A stretch of 64,000 bases of DNA from Bigelowiella natans CCMP2755. Taxonomy: Eukaryota > Cercozoa > Chlorarachniophyceae. The number at the start of each line of letters is the position of its first letter. Within the stretch, counting starts at the first letter, position 1. The stretch covers positions 1 through 64,000 of the forward strand of contig ADNK01001322.1 in assembly GCA_000320545.1 (NCBI GenBank), in the 5' to 3' direction. The translations under genes and the position numbers were made by a program. The notes below the pieces were generated by a model. It saw nothing but the letters and a program-made list of their open reading frames with translations. It made no database searches and was not told the DNA's origin. Shown here piece by piece: positions 1 through 12,282 of this stretch.

Positions 1-39
1 GCTACTCATATTGATATTCATCATCATCATCATTATCAC

Positions 40-127
40 CCAAGCTGCTCTTCCAAAGCTGCTTCGAGCGATGGCAGTGCTGCGGAGTATATCAAGAAAA
101 ATGGTTCCGTCTGATGTTCATTAGTTA

Positions 128-158
<31 letters not shown>

Positions 159-2106
159 CTTCTTCTTCTTTTAACTATCTTCACTACGCCTTCATAAATA
201 AGAAAGAGGGCTATTCATCCACCCCCACTCGAGCAAGACGGCAAGGTTTGGATTATTGAAGTAAATCGAAGAACTGGAAGAAGCACTATTAGTAGTAGTC
301 AGTAGTATACAATAGGATAATGTAATGTATATTCTATGTTGTGGTGGGCATGCTGTTCAAAGAGGTGTGAGGGGGAGGGGGGGGAAACCATCTCCAGCAG
401 CACCATGACAATCGTCGGCGTAAATGCACACCTTTAATGAGCTTTGCACAAATTCTCCTATTGCAATTCATTTAAGCATAGCACAAAGCAAACAAGCAAA
501 CCGCACGCTGATGAGCTCTCAGAAGGATTAACTAGCGAAGAATAACAACTATTCTGGCGAGAGATTTTCGGTGAATCCCATCGATTCTCCCACACATGCA
601 CATGCACGCAGAAACCCACACTGCAATCGATGAACCGAATCATCATAATCAACAACAAGCTGCTGCTTGTGCTACTGATGGTGTAATTTCTCACCTTACA
701 CGTCTCGCTTTGGGATCATCCGAAGGCAGCGCCTAGTTGATGTCACCCACACCAATGGAATAATGATGATTTATATGGGGAGGGGGGAGGAGGAAATAGT
801 TAACGGAGGGGCTGATGTGTCCATCATTACAACCGAACAACGCGCCTACTATTCTCTCATAAAGAAGACCTTGATTCCTTTCGTAGCAAATGTCTTTGCT
901 TGCTGCTCGGATACTTCTTTTGCCATCTCGAGCTCCGCCGACCTTGAAGTGGAGAGAAATCGAAGGCGACCTACGAGGAGTATGAAACAAGACAATTCTC
1001 ATCTTGCCCATCTATCATGGTGCTAGGTGTGGGACATTGCTCTCTTTTTCTTAAGTGAAATAATAACAACAATAACAACAACAACAACAATAATACCTGT
1101 GATAGGGCAAGGAACAAGGTTGACCCAGTAGTATATTCCTCCAACAAGTCCACCTATTTTTCACACCAACCAAGGCAGATATACCACACATGAGGAGGAG
1201 ATAGAGGAGGTATAGGAAGTGCTATGCACTGTGGATGATTAGTAACGAGTGAATCAGACCTATGATACTAGGCATGTTTGTGGGGGGGGGATGGTGCGGT
1301 TGTTAGCGTCATTCATGTAGGATCAAAATATCATTACTAGCTCCCGTGAAAACTGCCACCAATCCAATAACATAGAGTCGTCTCCTCTGTCGAGGGACTC
1401 CCTTGAGCTAAATGATGATGTGCAAGCAACCCGTCGAGGAGGGACACGGTAAATGGAATGAAGGAGAGAGAGGGAGCGAGAGAGACAGAGGGGGGGGGGG
1501 GAGGGAGAGAGAGAGAGAGAGAATCAAAAATCGACAAAAGAAAACAAGGCAGCAAAACATGGTAAAAAAATTGGCCGATAATTGGATCAGTGTTGCAGAC
1601 AGAAACTCATTTGCTATGGTTCTTCTTAACAAACCTGCTCTTTCACCCAGCTTCTAGCAATTCTCCCAGCAATAACCGCGCCGATTCGTATAAATATCGG
1701 GTTATGTCTAACGTGGGTGATGGTGTAAATGCAGGATATTAAGATACTACTACATAGTTGCAGCAGCAGCGACAGTAGCAGGTAGGAGGATGGCCTGTTA
1801 TGTAACGACGTGCTAGCTTGTATCAGCAACAACAAAACTACTAGTAGTAATAATAATAGTATTAATGTGTTTTTCAGTATACTTTGGTCCTGTGGTCCTT
1901 AACCCTCTATGAAAAGGAGGAAGAGGGAAAGGCATTCTGGATCCAGCAGTTGGACATTTTACGAAGAAAAATCGAGCCGAAGCCTTCCCCATCTTCCCCT
2001 CACTCAACCCGCGGTTGAACGTCCAGCTTCTCGGTGTCTTCGTCGGTATACGACGTATCTTCCCCTCATTACGAGCCCAAAGTTGAATCACCCTCCGTGC
2101 TAGCAT
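40..2106 (-). CDS. OMA1-like mitochondrial metalloprotease (M48 family), 5' part; 3' end beyond the left edge
   Basis: Eight phase-compatible exons, 5' to 3' on the minus strand: 1883-2106, 1635-1707, 1338-1407, 1097-1153, 870-970, 695-732, 432-457 and 40-79, giving about 209 residues before the window ends. The protein begins MLARRVIQLWARNEGKIRR, an Arg-rich presequence typical of mitochondrial import. A hydrophobic segment follows (YVIGLVAVFTGASGLVGGIYY), then PCPITGRLRF, which matches the conserved PITGRRR segment in front of the M48 domain of OMA1. The ensuing ELEMAKEVSEQQAK and DDPKARRVRRICAKLI also fit the start of that domain. OMA1 is an inner-membrane stress protease that cleaves OPA1/DELE1-type substrates. 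The catalytic HEXXH lies outside the window, so activity cannot be judged. Exons are very small (26, 38 and 40 nt). Homology is by recalled family pattern, not by a search. Confidence 0.72.
131..170 (+). repeat. (TTC)n microsatellite
   Basis: Uninterrupted TTC run within an intron of the OMA1-like gene. Confidence 0.95.
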
Positions 2107-2632
2107 ATCAGTGAAGTGAATCTAGGTTTCCAGAGGCCTGTATGTGAAGCGTGCTATCACACTTCCTCCGACGAACCTGGGGGGGAGGCGGCTTGGGATA
2201 TCGGAAGATGCTAATTTTTTAATTCACTTTTTACCCAGAAAATATCTGGAAACAGCTGCAACAATAAGAACAACAATAACAACAACAACGGCGTCGTCGA
2301 CGACAACAGCAACAACAGCAAATTGAGGGGAAACTCTTTCTGCGACAATATGCAAACCTAAACAGATCAGACCATGCAAGCGTCCTGCACGGATTTTGCA
2401 CAAATTGTTCTTCGAGAAAATTCTTGGAGAGTTTCCTAGTAGTGAGCGTCTTCCATGTACAATGTACTGCAGGTGACGGCTGTTGTTACGGTGTGTCGCT
2501 GTCAATAAATACAGGGCCCTTTTTTCAGTAATTATCAGTGTCTGACGACGAGGACGGTGTCGGTGGGCTCAGCTGGCGTCACAATCCAAATCACAGATCC
2601 GAGGAGATCCGGGGAGGCAACAGAATTCAATC
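2107..2632. other. Intergenic region between divergent genes
   Basis: About 525 bp between the start of the OMA1-like gene (-) and the VWA gene (+). It must hold both promoters. I see an AAC/GTC trinucleotide-rich stretch around 2265-2320 but no clear TATA box or coding exon. Confidence 0.5.
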
Positions 2633-3667
2633 ATGGGTGCTACTTGTTCTACTCCTTGCTCAACTAAGGATGAGTGTGATCAAGGCATCAGCCGAAACAC
2701 AACTGTAACTGATGGAGTCAACACAGAGGAACGAGTAAGAGAAGTCGTGAATGCTAGAAACCACATGCACCGGATCTTCGCTCACGGCCGCACGCTGGGC
2801 GCACAGTGGGCAAGATTGGAAGCTAATATTCAGAACTACTTGGAGACCCTCTCCGCAGATTCCACTAAAAAATTCGAGATAAACAACATCGAAGAGCAGA
2901 AAACTGAAGAACGAAAAGGAAGACTATCCTGTAAGGAGGCTAGTAAGCCTAAATCCTCAGGGTCAGATTTGCTACCGCTTGCGACATTCTTGGAATTAGT
3001 CATTGACCGATCAGGTTCTATGAGGTCAATGGGTAAGGGCCCCACAGAACAGATCATGGAACTATTACGCGAGCAGCAGAGGACTGCCAAGGAAAACCAA
3101 GTTCCAACCTTCATCTCCCTAACAACCTTCGATGACATTATAGAAACTACAATTGAATGCCATGACTTATTGACATGTGACCTACCCTCGATGACAACAC
3201 TAGAAAAATGGTTAAGACCCAGGAATCGAACCAGGCTCATTGACACAGCTATTGAGCGCTTAGAAGCACTGGAATCTAATATTCAGAACTACTTGGAGGC
3301 CCTCTCCGAAGATAGGAGGAAACAACGCTCAGGCAAAATAGCTGGGAGCTTCATGTTGCTCACAGACGGCAAGGATAATGCGTCAGTGAGGCCTGCGTCT
3401 GATCTGAAGAAACGATTAGAAGATGCACGTAATAAAGGAGGTCTAAAGGCATATTTCCTGGGAGCAAATCAAGATGCGATCACATCGGGAGCGAGATATG
3501 GGTTTTGTGCCGATACTGCAATGACGTTTTCTGCATCGAAAGAACATGCTAAATGTGCCATAGAAGCGACCTCGGCTAATATTCGAGAATATTCATGCAA
3601 CGTCAATAGTTTCTGTAGCTATTCATTGGAGAATCGGAACAGATCTCTTGCCCCGTCTTATTGGTAG
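2633..3667 (+). CDS. Intronless VWA-domain protein with N-myristoylation-type start
   Basis: A single open frame of 344 aa. It starts MGATCSTPC: Gly2 and Ser6 fit N-myristoylation and nearby Cys residues fit palmitoylation, so membrane attachment is likely. A von Willebrand factor A domain covers roughly residues 115-330. The MIDAS signature DRSGSM is at 125-130, the conserved LLTDGKDNAS segment at about 242-251, and the C-terminal FLGANQDAI and AMTFSA motifs belong to a VWA subfamily common in bacteria, phages and some protists. The function of that family is not defined; VWA domains usually bind a protein partner through a divalent metal. There is no intron, unlike most neighbours. A 14-residue segment (ANIQNYLETLSADS at 64-77) recurs at 215-228, and the copies are almost identical in DNA, so the first looks like a duplicated piece of the domain. 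Confidence 0.8.
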   Translation: MGATCSTPCSTKDECDQGISRNTTVTDGVNTEERVREVVNARNHMHRIFAHGRTLGAQWARLEANIQNYLETLSADSTKKFEINNIEEQKTEERKGRLSCKEASKPKSSGSDLLPLATFLELVIDRSGSMRSMGKGPTEQIMELLREQQRTAKENQVPTFISLTTFDDIIETTIECHDLLTCDLPSMTTLEKWLRPRNRTRLIDTAIERLEALESNIQNYLEALSEDRRKQRSGKIAGSFMLLTDGKDNASVRPASDLKKRLEDARNKGGLKAYFLGANQDAITSGARYGFCADTAMTFSASKEHAKCAIEATSANIREYSCNVNSFCSYSLENRNRSLAPSYW

Positions 3668-4495
3668 AAGACATAAACTTAATGCACGTAGGAGAGCGAC
3701 CTTCATCTGTTATATATAATACACGAATGGCAGCCTGTACTATAAATTGAAACAAGTTGCATTTCATGCAATTCATACAAAATGCTACATCAAACCATTC
3801 ATGTTTAAGCAGCCAGGAGGCATTATACATCCTCTACATTACCAAGAAATTGACGACAGCAGCTAGCTGCGCATCTACCCCGAATATTTCTGCCAAATCC
3901 ATAGCGTAGCGCCTGCATATGTATGTATACAACAGTATATATACTATATGTACCCTTATTAAGCCTTGTTAGTTTTTGTATACATTCTCAAAACGCGTAA
4001 TCGATCGTTTTACTAGCGATATAATGCACTAACCATGAATAATAAAGCGGCACGAATAGTAGCATACAGTTGCGTGTGAATAGTGCACAAGCTATGTACA
4101 TGCGGACGGCCGCCAATGTACGGGCCAGAATTATCAAACAACGCATGCCCTGTACTTGAGTACGTACAAGAGGAATACACACAAACACACACACACACGC
4201 ACGCACAAACACGTGCGCGCCGTGCAAGGACATGTGTGTACGCTGCTAGGCACAGCTTGGCGCTATTTTCCGACATAGACCAACTGTTTACATATATGGC
4301 GTGTGTAAAAATTGGTCGCGCTAATCGAAATGTGATTTGCTTCGAAGTATACTAGATCTCGCATCATATACGTACAACATATACACATACAGCAGTAGGC
4401 GCATCATGCACATAGACTTCTAATATTGAAGGCGACATGGTGAACTAGTTATCATCATTTCATCGCCATTCCAATGGGTCATCAATTATACTTTA
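3668..4495. other. Intergenic region, no gene seen
   Basis: Space between the convergent VWA (+) and kelch (-) genes. It contains a TA-rich stretch near 3925-3950 and a short CA-rich run near 4180-4200, but no exon with supporting splice sites. Confidence 0.5.
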
Positions 4496-4769
4496 CTAAT
4501 GCACGGGCCCTGTTGCAGCCCCCCCAAAGACGATGAAGAATTTGTCACCGTTGTACATGTGACGGTACCTCACCTCCTGTCTTCCAACTGTAAACAACAA
4601 GAAACAAGAGGAAGAGAAAACGAATAAGTATCGATGAGAGGAAGAAATACGTATGCAGCGGGAGAAGGCTGATGAATTTTGTATGATGAGGAGAGTTGGA
4701 GGTGTAGGGAAATGTCATGGCTGCTATCCTCTGTGGCTTCGCCCCCCCCCCCCCCCCCCCTCCCTCTCT

Positions 4770-4808
<39 letters not shown>

Positions 4809-5640
4809 ATTGTGCGTATTTGCGTTGGGTGGTGCGGCAACCTCAAATCTCAGGTTATTAGAAGCACCGAACATTACGAAGACCTAATTTAATATGTTGT
4901 GACCAAGCCGGTATTTGTTTCTCATCGTCGATAATCAGCACAGCCAACATCACCATCATCAGCATTGGTCGGATGGAAAGAGGACAAACAGTTTTGAGCT
5001 GTTTTTCGAACAAACGCCACCCTTCTATTTTTTGTGATAACAACAAAGAACGTTCTAAAGCTAATAGCAAAAATAACAATAATAATAGTAATGATGATGA
5101 TGATCACAGTGTATCTGCACACATCCTGCATGTAGCACCTTTCCGTACGCGTAAACGGAGCTGTGCAGCATCCGTGGGAAGGGGGGGTACCCTCCCATCT
5201 TCATGCGCCGCCATTTTTTCTTCGTGACGTCGAATTCAAACAAGCTGTCCAATGGCGACCCACCGAACTTGTGTGTGATTAACAGAAATAAATCAGTCAA
5301 TCGAAAACAGCGGCAAATAGTAGATCGTTAGCCAGAGGTTAATATGATAGACGATGAGCAAGCAAGCAACAACAACAACAACGCACAGAGTAGCTACAAG
5401 GGTTTAATATGTATAATCGTTACAGTCGTCGTATGGGGATAGAAGGGGAATGCTTTATCTTTGGAAGACCATTCTCTTTGTGTGCGTGTGTGTGCGAATG
5501 TGTGTGTGTGGGTGCGTGTGCGAATGTGTGTGTGTGTGTGTGTGTGTGTGGGTGCGTGTGCGTGTGTGTATAAGTGCGTGCATTGCTCCAAACCGTGACT
5601 CCTCCGTAGACGTACATCTTCGCCTTATATCCAGACCTAA

Positions 5641-5671
<31 letters not shown>

Positions 5672-8600
5672 GTAGGAGACAGCGTATGGTAAAGATAGGT
5701 AGGAGAAGCAGAAGAAGAAAATGAATCTACATCATAATTGATGTCACCCTGTTCAACTTCCCAATCGCCCCTCCCCCCATTTTCCCCATAATGTACCAGT
5801 TGACTGATCCTGGAGTCTTCCCTTGGGGCGGTCCATCCATGACCTGTTATTGTCGTGAGGAGGAAAAGAAGAAGGAGGAGGAGAAGATAGGCCCAACAAA
5901 TTCTCCTTAATATATGTGTTGTCACCATCATCATCACCATCATCACCACCATCATCACCACCATCATCATCATCATCAGATCGTCAGTCGTGACGATCAC
6001 TACCACAACTACTGTTCCTACTACTGCCGCTACTCTTACTACTGCATATGGTTTTTCCCCTACTCACCGCGGTATGAAGCCATCGAGGCTCCGGTTTCTG
6101 TGAAGATAGAGAAAAGAAGAAGCGGTTGTTGTTATATTGTTGTTGCCATTCAAACGAAGTAGAGGGAGGGGTACAAAGAAGAAGAAGTTGATGCAGATGA
6201 TGCAGATGATGCAGATGATGGCGGTGATGATGATGATGATGATGATAATGATGGTGAAGAAAGTAGCAATGGCACGAGGGGAGAGAGATAGGGGGAAGAG
6301 AGTTTGTCGCCACAGTGAATATGATTATGTTTTCCTCCTCCTCCTCCTCCTCCTCCTCATTATTGTAATTAATATACATGCTACGGATGATCGATAGTAT
6401 ATCTGTAATAAACTACATCGCCTGTCGCCTTGACTTTTGTCCACTTGTTCTTAACGACGCTATACTCCATCACGTCGTTGTAAGGAGCAAAATCGTAAGA
6501 TATACCCCCGAAAACGAGCAACTTATCTCCCTGGCCCTGCAGAGTAGTGTGAGGAGGAGGAGGAGGAAAAGGAGGAGTGGTGGGAGAGGAGTAATTCATC
6601 AACTCTCTGTTTTCTCTATTCGTGCAAGCAAGGACAGTTGTTGTAGAGGTTTCTTCTACTGCTACCTTAGTAGGAACTAGACACATTGTATGGCCCTCTC
6701 TCTCCAAAGGATCATCGCCTTTTGGAACAGCCTGTTTCAGATTTGAACAAGTGGAATCATAGAGGGGAGGATGGCGGCTGTTAGTTAGTGGGGGGGGAGG
6801 GAAGACAGAAACCATAATAATACTACTTGCTATATGCAAGCACGTTACGATGTACACGAGGAAGAAAATAAGGGAAAAGAAGATAGTAGCAGTAGCAGTA
6901 GTAGTAGCAAAAGTATGGCAGAGTAAAGGAGAAAAAAGAATAAAAAGGCTTGCACTATCTTGTCGTCTTTATTTATTATACCTCGAGCCACGTGCCCTTT
7001 AATGGGTCAAACACCCACACCTGATGCAGGAGAGCAGGATGATGAGCACAGAGTGCCGGGAGGAGGTGGAGGGAAAGACATGTAAGAGGCACTACATTAA
7101 GCTATAATATAAAATTCAGACGCATCTTTCATGGATACTAAATATGCTCTCTAATGTTGTTGTTGTTGTTGTTGTTGTCCTTCTTCTTCCTCGTTCGCTC
7201 TTACGTCTTTCAGTATCTCGTTTGTCCACGACACTCCCCCATATAGCACCATTTGGTACTTGCGTTTCTTGGAGTCTTTGTTCCCGTCGTTCACGCTCAC
7301 AGCGGCGTGGAGGTACCTTTGTACGAGTATGGCGGCCAAAGCACAGGGATGGTGAGGTATATTCATACATATCAATTCATACATATCATCGAGGAGGCAG
7401 GATTAGAAGAGGTGTGATTTGGTGACGGTTTTATGAGGCCCTTCTTCTTCTTCTTCTTCCTATTATTATTACTATTACCACTACTACTACTGCTGCTGCT
7501 ACTGCTACTGCTGATACTATACCTGTGCACTGGCACCACCCCGCCGATATTGACTGCATTCCAGGTCTTAGACACGAGGTTGTACCTAGGAGGAAGAACA
7601 AGAACAATAAGAAGAATATCTGTTTTTCTTATCAGCAACTCCTTCGTCGATAGTGTCTCTCCTCCTCACCCTCCTCCTCGTTGCTGATATGCTCGCGTCC
7701 ATCGTTGTGCGTTGTGGGTTGTTGTTGGTGTTAGTATTGGTGGGTGGGTTAGGGTTGCATATGTGGGCCTACTTCCATAGATCGGCCATGACCATTGCTC
7801 CAGGCTGCACTTTGCCCTTTTTCCCCTTTTTAGGCTTGCCTTCTTCTCCTATTGCCGCAAGATTTATGTATCATGATGACGTGTGAGTAACAAATACCAC
7901 ACGGCGAGGAGTATAATCGCACACACACGCACGCACGCACACACACACACACACACACTAACTCTACTTGTGGCAACTTATTGCCCTTTTTGTATCGGTG
8001 TATTGGTGAGTTCCAAGCACAACGAGAGGCACCTTCTCGCATTCCGTCATCTATACTGCTGCCGGTATTCGCTGTTGTTATCGTCCTCCTTTCTTCCTCC
8101 TCCTGCTTGTGTCTTCGATGTCCTTTGTGGTGATGACCATGACTATGGTGGTGGTGCATTCTATGAACTCGTCGCTGTGATGATGATGATGATGATGATG
8201 AAGAAGAAGATGATGAAGTCTCAAATCTAGACCCAGAGCGGAAACGTGGGAGGTTGGGTTCTCCTCCTTCTCCTCCTCCTTCCTCGTCGATCAGCTTTTC
8301 CTCCTCATTTTGCGGACTTTGGTCGTATGAGTGATAAGCATCATCATCATCATCATTATGATGATGCTGATGATGCTGATGATGATAATGAGGATGCTGG
8401 CCATGATGATGACGATGATGACGATGATGACGACGATGATGGTAGTGATGGTGGTCCTGTTGGTGGCCATGGCGCTGATAATGGTGAGGAGGGGGAGGAG
8501 AAGAATTTGCTACAGCATCGTCATCGTCATCGTCATCATCACCATGCTGGCCTTGATCATAGTCATTGTCCTCCTCATTGATACTTGCTGCTACATATAT

Positions 8601-9231
8601 TCTCTCGTCTTCTTCTCTTCCAATCCGCTCTGCCTCTGCTGCTGCCTCATCACCATCCCGGTAGTACGGAACTGTCGTTGAGACTTCGAGAAATGAAGGA
8701 GAGAGGGGGAGGGGAAATAGCGTTCGTCTGCCATCATGCGTACGGACATGTACACGATTTGGAGGGGGATGCGTTTCTCCAGCACCCCCGTCAGCCTCAT
8801 GCTGCTGGTAGTGATGATGATGGCGATGATGATGATGATGAGGATGATGATGATGATGATGCGGTGGTGGCGGCGAGATTTTGCTGCCGTTGATGAAGTG
8901 ATAAGACGACTGCTCCTCAAGCAACTCTGTGCGAAGAAGTTCCGGTGCCCTCCCCTCTCCTCCCCCTCTATGATTGATTTTGGTAGTATGATCGATAATA
9001 TTGCTGCTGTCTTCTGGCTGTTGAAGGAAGTGGCCGTCGAGGGGCATGAAGGAGGGAGCGTCAGGAAAGGATGCTGCCGTACGAGAGGAGGAAGAGGAGG
9101 AGGAGGAGGAGGAAGGGTAGGAATTGCTGGTGGCGGGGGTGGTGGTGATGGTGGAGGGGGGTAGGAACAACGAGGGCCTAATGGGAGGCGCAGCAGCGAA
9201 GTAGTAGCTCTTATTAATTACTCATGAATGT

Positions 9232-9270
<39 letters not shown>

Positions 9271-9424
9271 CGCACACACGCACACATGTCAACCGCCTTT
9301 CTAACGAATAATAGTTTTTGTATACATTTTATTATTTGAGGCAATAACAGGTCACATGGAGGATGATAATGGAGAGAGAAGGAAAAAGCGAGACAAGTCG
9401 TAGTTTATCAACATAATCAAGTGC

Positions 9425-9514
<90 letters not shown>

Positions 9515-10892
9515 CGGTTTGCGGTCTGAAAGTAATTGTGATGATAGCTGGTTGAAGAAGAGATTGGTAGAGACACATCGTCGTAATTGTTGTGTAGTGA
9601 TGGTGGTGGTTCTGCTGTCTCTGTGCGTTGTGTTGGGAAATCACTTCGTGCGGCATTGCTGTTGCCGTATGATACTTGGCGAAATTGCCCTCCGCTGGGA
9701 GTATTATTGTTGTTCTCTGCTTGCTTATCCGCTGTGGTTGATGCAGCAGCAGCAGCAGCGGCATCAGGCTCCTGTGATGAAGACGACGATTGTGACGGTG
9801 GCTGCTTTTCCACATTCAGCATCTGCGAGCGTCTAAGAAAGCAGGGCAACAGAAGGAGGAAGAAGGAGAAATAGAAGGAGAAGAATAAGAAATGGCAATG
9901 GGAACAGAGCGATCATAACGACGACAATGATCCACAGCGATGGTAGCGACAATGATTGTAGTTTAAATTCAATAAATGATGATGGAGAATGACGATGTAA
10001 TGAGGCACACCCTTCTCCCCCCCCACCCCCCCCCCTGGGTATTTCGTCTGATTATTTTACTTCTCACTTCTCTTCTTACTTATAACTATCTCTCTGCACT
10101 TTGCTAGCAACTTCGCTTCCAGATCCTGCACATCATCATCATTATCATCATCATTATCGTCATGATCCACCCATCCATTCTCACCCACTTAGATACTATC
10201 TTAAGTGGGGAATGGTGGGGGGGGGAGCAGGCAATACGATCGTGTATTTACAGGAAAGAGAGATGGCGGAAGAAGATTGGGAAACAGGGAGGGATTGAGA
10301 AAGGGGGGGAGAGAGAGGGGGAAAGAGAGGACCGTAGTGCCATCAGCAAATACGAGTAGTGTGAGTAGTAGCAATTAGGTAACAATAATGACGATAAGAA
10401 GATGTGTCGTTTTAGTAAATGTTTGTGGATGATGATGTCGTTCATCGAATGCCCGCCCCCCTCACCCTAATCATTAAAACAGCTAGTTGGTTGATATGAA
10501 TCCATCATACCAGTGTAGCCATCCGCCTTAATTGGAGACGATACAAACGGCTCTAAGTGCCTGAAGAATACAGCAGCATCAACAACAGCAGCATTATTTT
10601 ACAGCAGCCATGATGATGATGATGATAAGACATATTAATGGCTAATCGTTCTTCCTAATGCTCAAGATCTCATTTGGAAGAAACGGTCATATATAATATA
10701 TAGGAAGGGGGGGGGGGGGGGATGCTTGTTGTCGTTGTCGTTGTCGTTTTAGTTGTCGTTATTGTTGCTGTTGTTGTTGTAGTACGTGATTCTGAGCGGT
10801 TTACTCTTTTTTGGCAACCGTTGCAGTGTATGGTCCATGTGTTTCTAATGACCAGTATATATGTATGTATATATGACGATTTAGTTGTTTGT

Positions 10893-10927
<35 letters not shown>

Positions 10928-12243
10928 AGTAGCATTACTAACATACTTGGGATCATAATAGCGGAAATTATACACTTTCACCCCCTCCCCTCCCATCCCT
11001 TTCTCTTCCTCTCTCTATGTTTGTATATGCGACTGCTTGTTACATTGCAAAGGAAAGTTTGCGAAAACCGTCACTACCACAGCAGCAGCAGCAGCAGCAA
11101 TTGTTATCAAATTATGGAAACATTTGTTGTTGTAAACGTATATTCTTTATCGAGTCATACCATGGAAAGGGGGATACGAAACTGAGGAGGTCGGATGAAA
11201 GAGTAGTGCGAATGCGGGAGATAGTAGCAGTGGCAGAGTGAAAGCAGCAGCGGAACGAAGTAATGAGAAGGAAAATCACAACGGAGGACAGCAAAACCAA
11301 AGACAATGAAGCAGCAGCAAGTAGATGACAAAAGAATGAGAGCACAATAAGAAATGTAAGGTAGAAGAGAATATAGTGAAACAAGAGAAGATGCTTTACG
11401 TATATATTACTATAAGATACTACTCCTAGAGACAGCATCATATCATCATCATATGTGTAAGAGGAGGAGGAGGAGGAGGGAGGACGATGCCCTATTTTTG
11501 ATCAGTCGAAGCAACTGGAAATGACAGAGATGCTAAAACTTACTTCTCCATTGCCAGACTTAGGTAGATCTCGCAGCTGGAAGAACATCGTCTCATCAGC
11601 ATACGAGAAGAAATGGTAAATAGTTCTATACTACTACTCTGCTGCTAATGATTATAATAATAGCAGCAACCATCATTGTCATAATCATATCAGTAGGGAT
11701 GGTGTAGGTAAGTAAGTACCGGAGGCTCTGCAGGCACTCCCATTGGTCTCACAGGGACTGTCACCAGCACGGCAAACAGAGAGCAGAGAAAATGGAGAAG
11801 GAAAGAAACAAGATGAGGAGGAGACAAAGAAGGAGAAGAAGAAGAAGAAGGAGAACAAAAATGGGAACTTGAGAACTGATGGGGAAAATGGGGGGGGGGG
11901 GAAGACAGAAAAAGGCATGGACGATGATATGAATTTCGCATATTTTCAGAACGAGAAGAACCAATTCTAGGAAGAATTTTCTTCGAATATAAACCACATA
12001 AACAAAAGAAGAAGAAGAGAAGTAGGGAGGGAAGGGAAAAGGGGAAGTGACTGTACTAGGATGGTTGTCTCGCCTACTAAAACTACTAATACTACTTGAT
12101 ATATTTGGATTCGGTCGCCCATTGCCAAAGGGCGGTACGAATGAACCCTGTTATGTGACAGAATATAGAAGAAACAGAATGATGAGAATAAGAAAAAAAT
12201 AACAGTTGTTCTCATATCTTAGTTGTCGCCAGTCCGTCTAAGA

Positions 12244-12282
<39 letters not shown>

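Noticed and set aside
242-300. Plus-strand frame DGKVWIIEVNRRTG resembling an ATP-grasp or TTL motif
   Set aside because: Very short, no splice partners, and it lies in an intron of the well-supported minus-strand OMA1-like gene.
4013-4276. Frames with Cys-Val runs over the CA repeat
   Set aside because: Dinucleotide repeat reading, no other support.
5455-6006. 183-aa minus-strand frame with poly-Met/Ile and Thr-His runs
   Set aside because: Microsatellite translation; the true kelch exon there (5731-5843) uses a different frame.
8331-8681. Plus-strand frames rich in Met/Ile and Asp opposite the His-rich segment
   Set aside because: Shadows of ATG/GAT triplet repeats.
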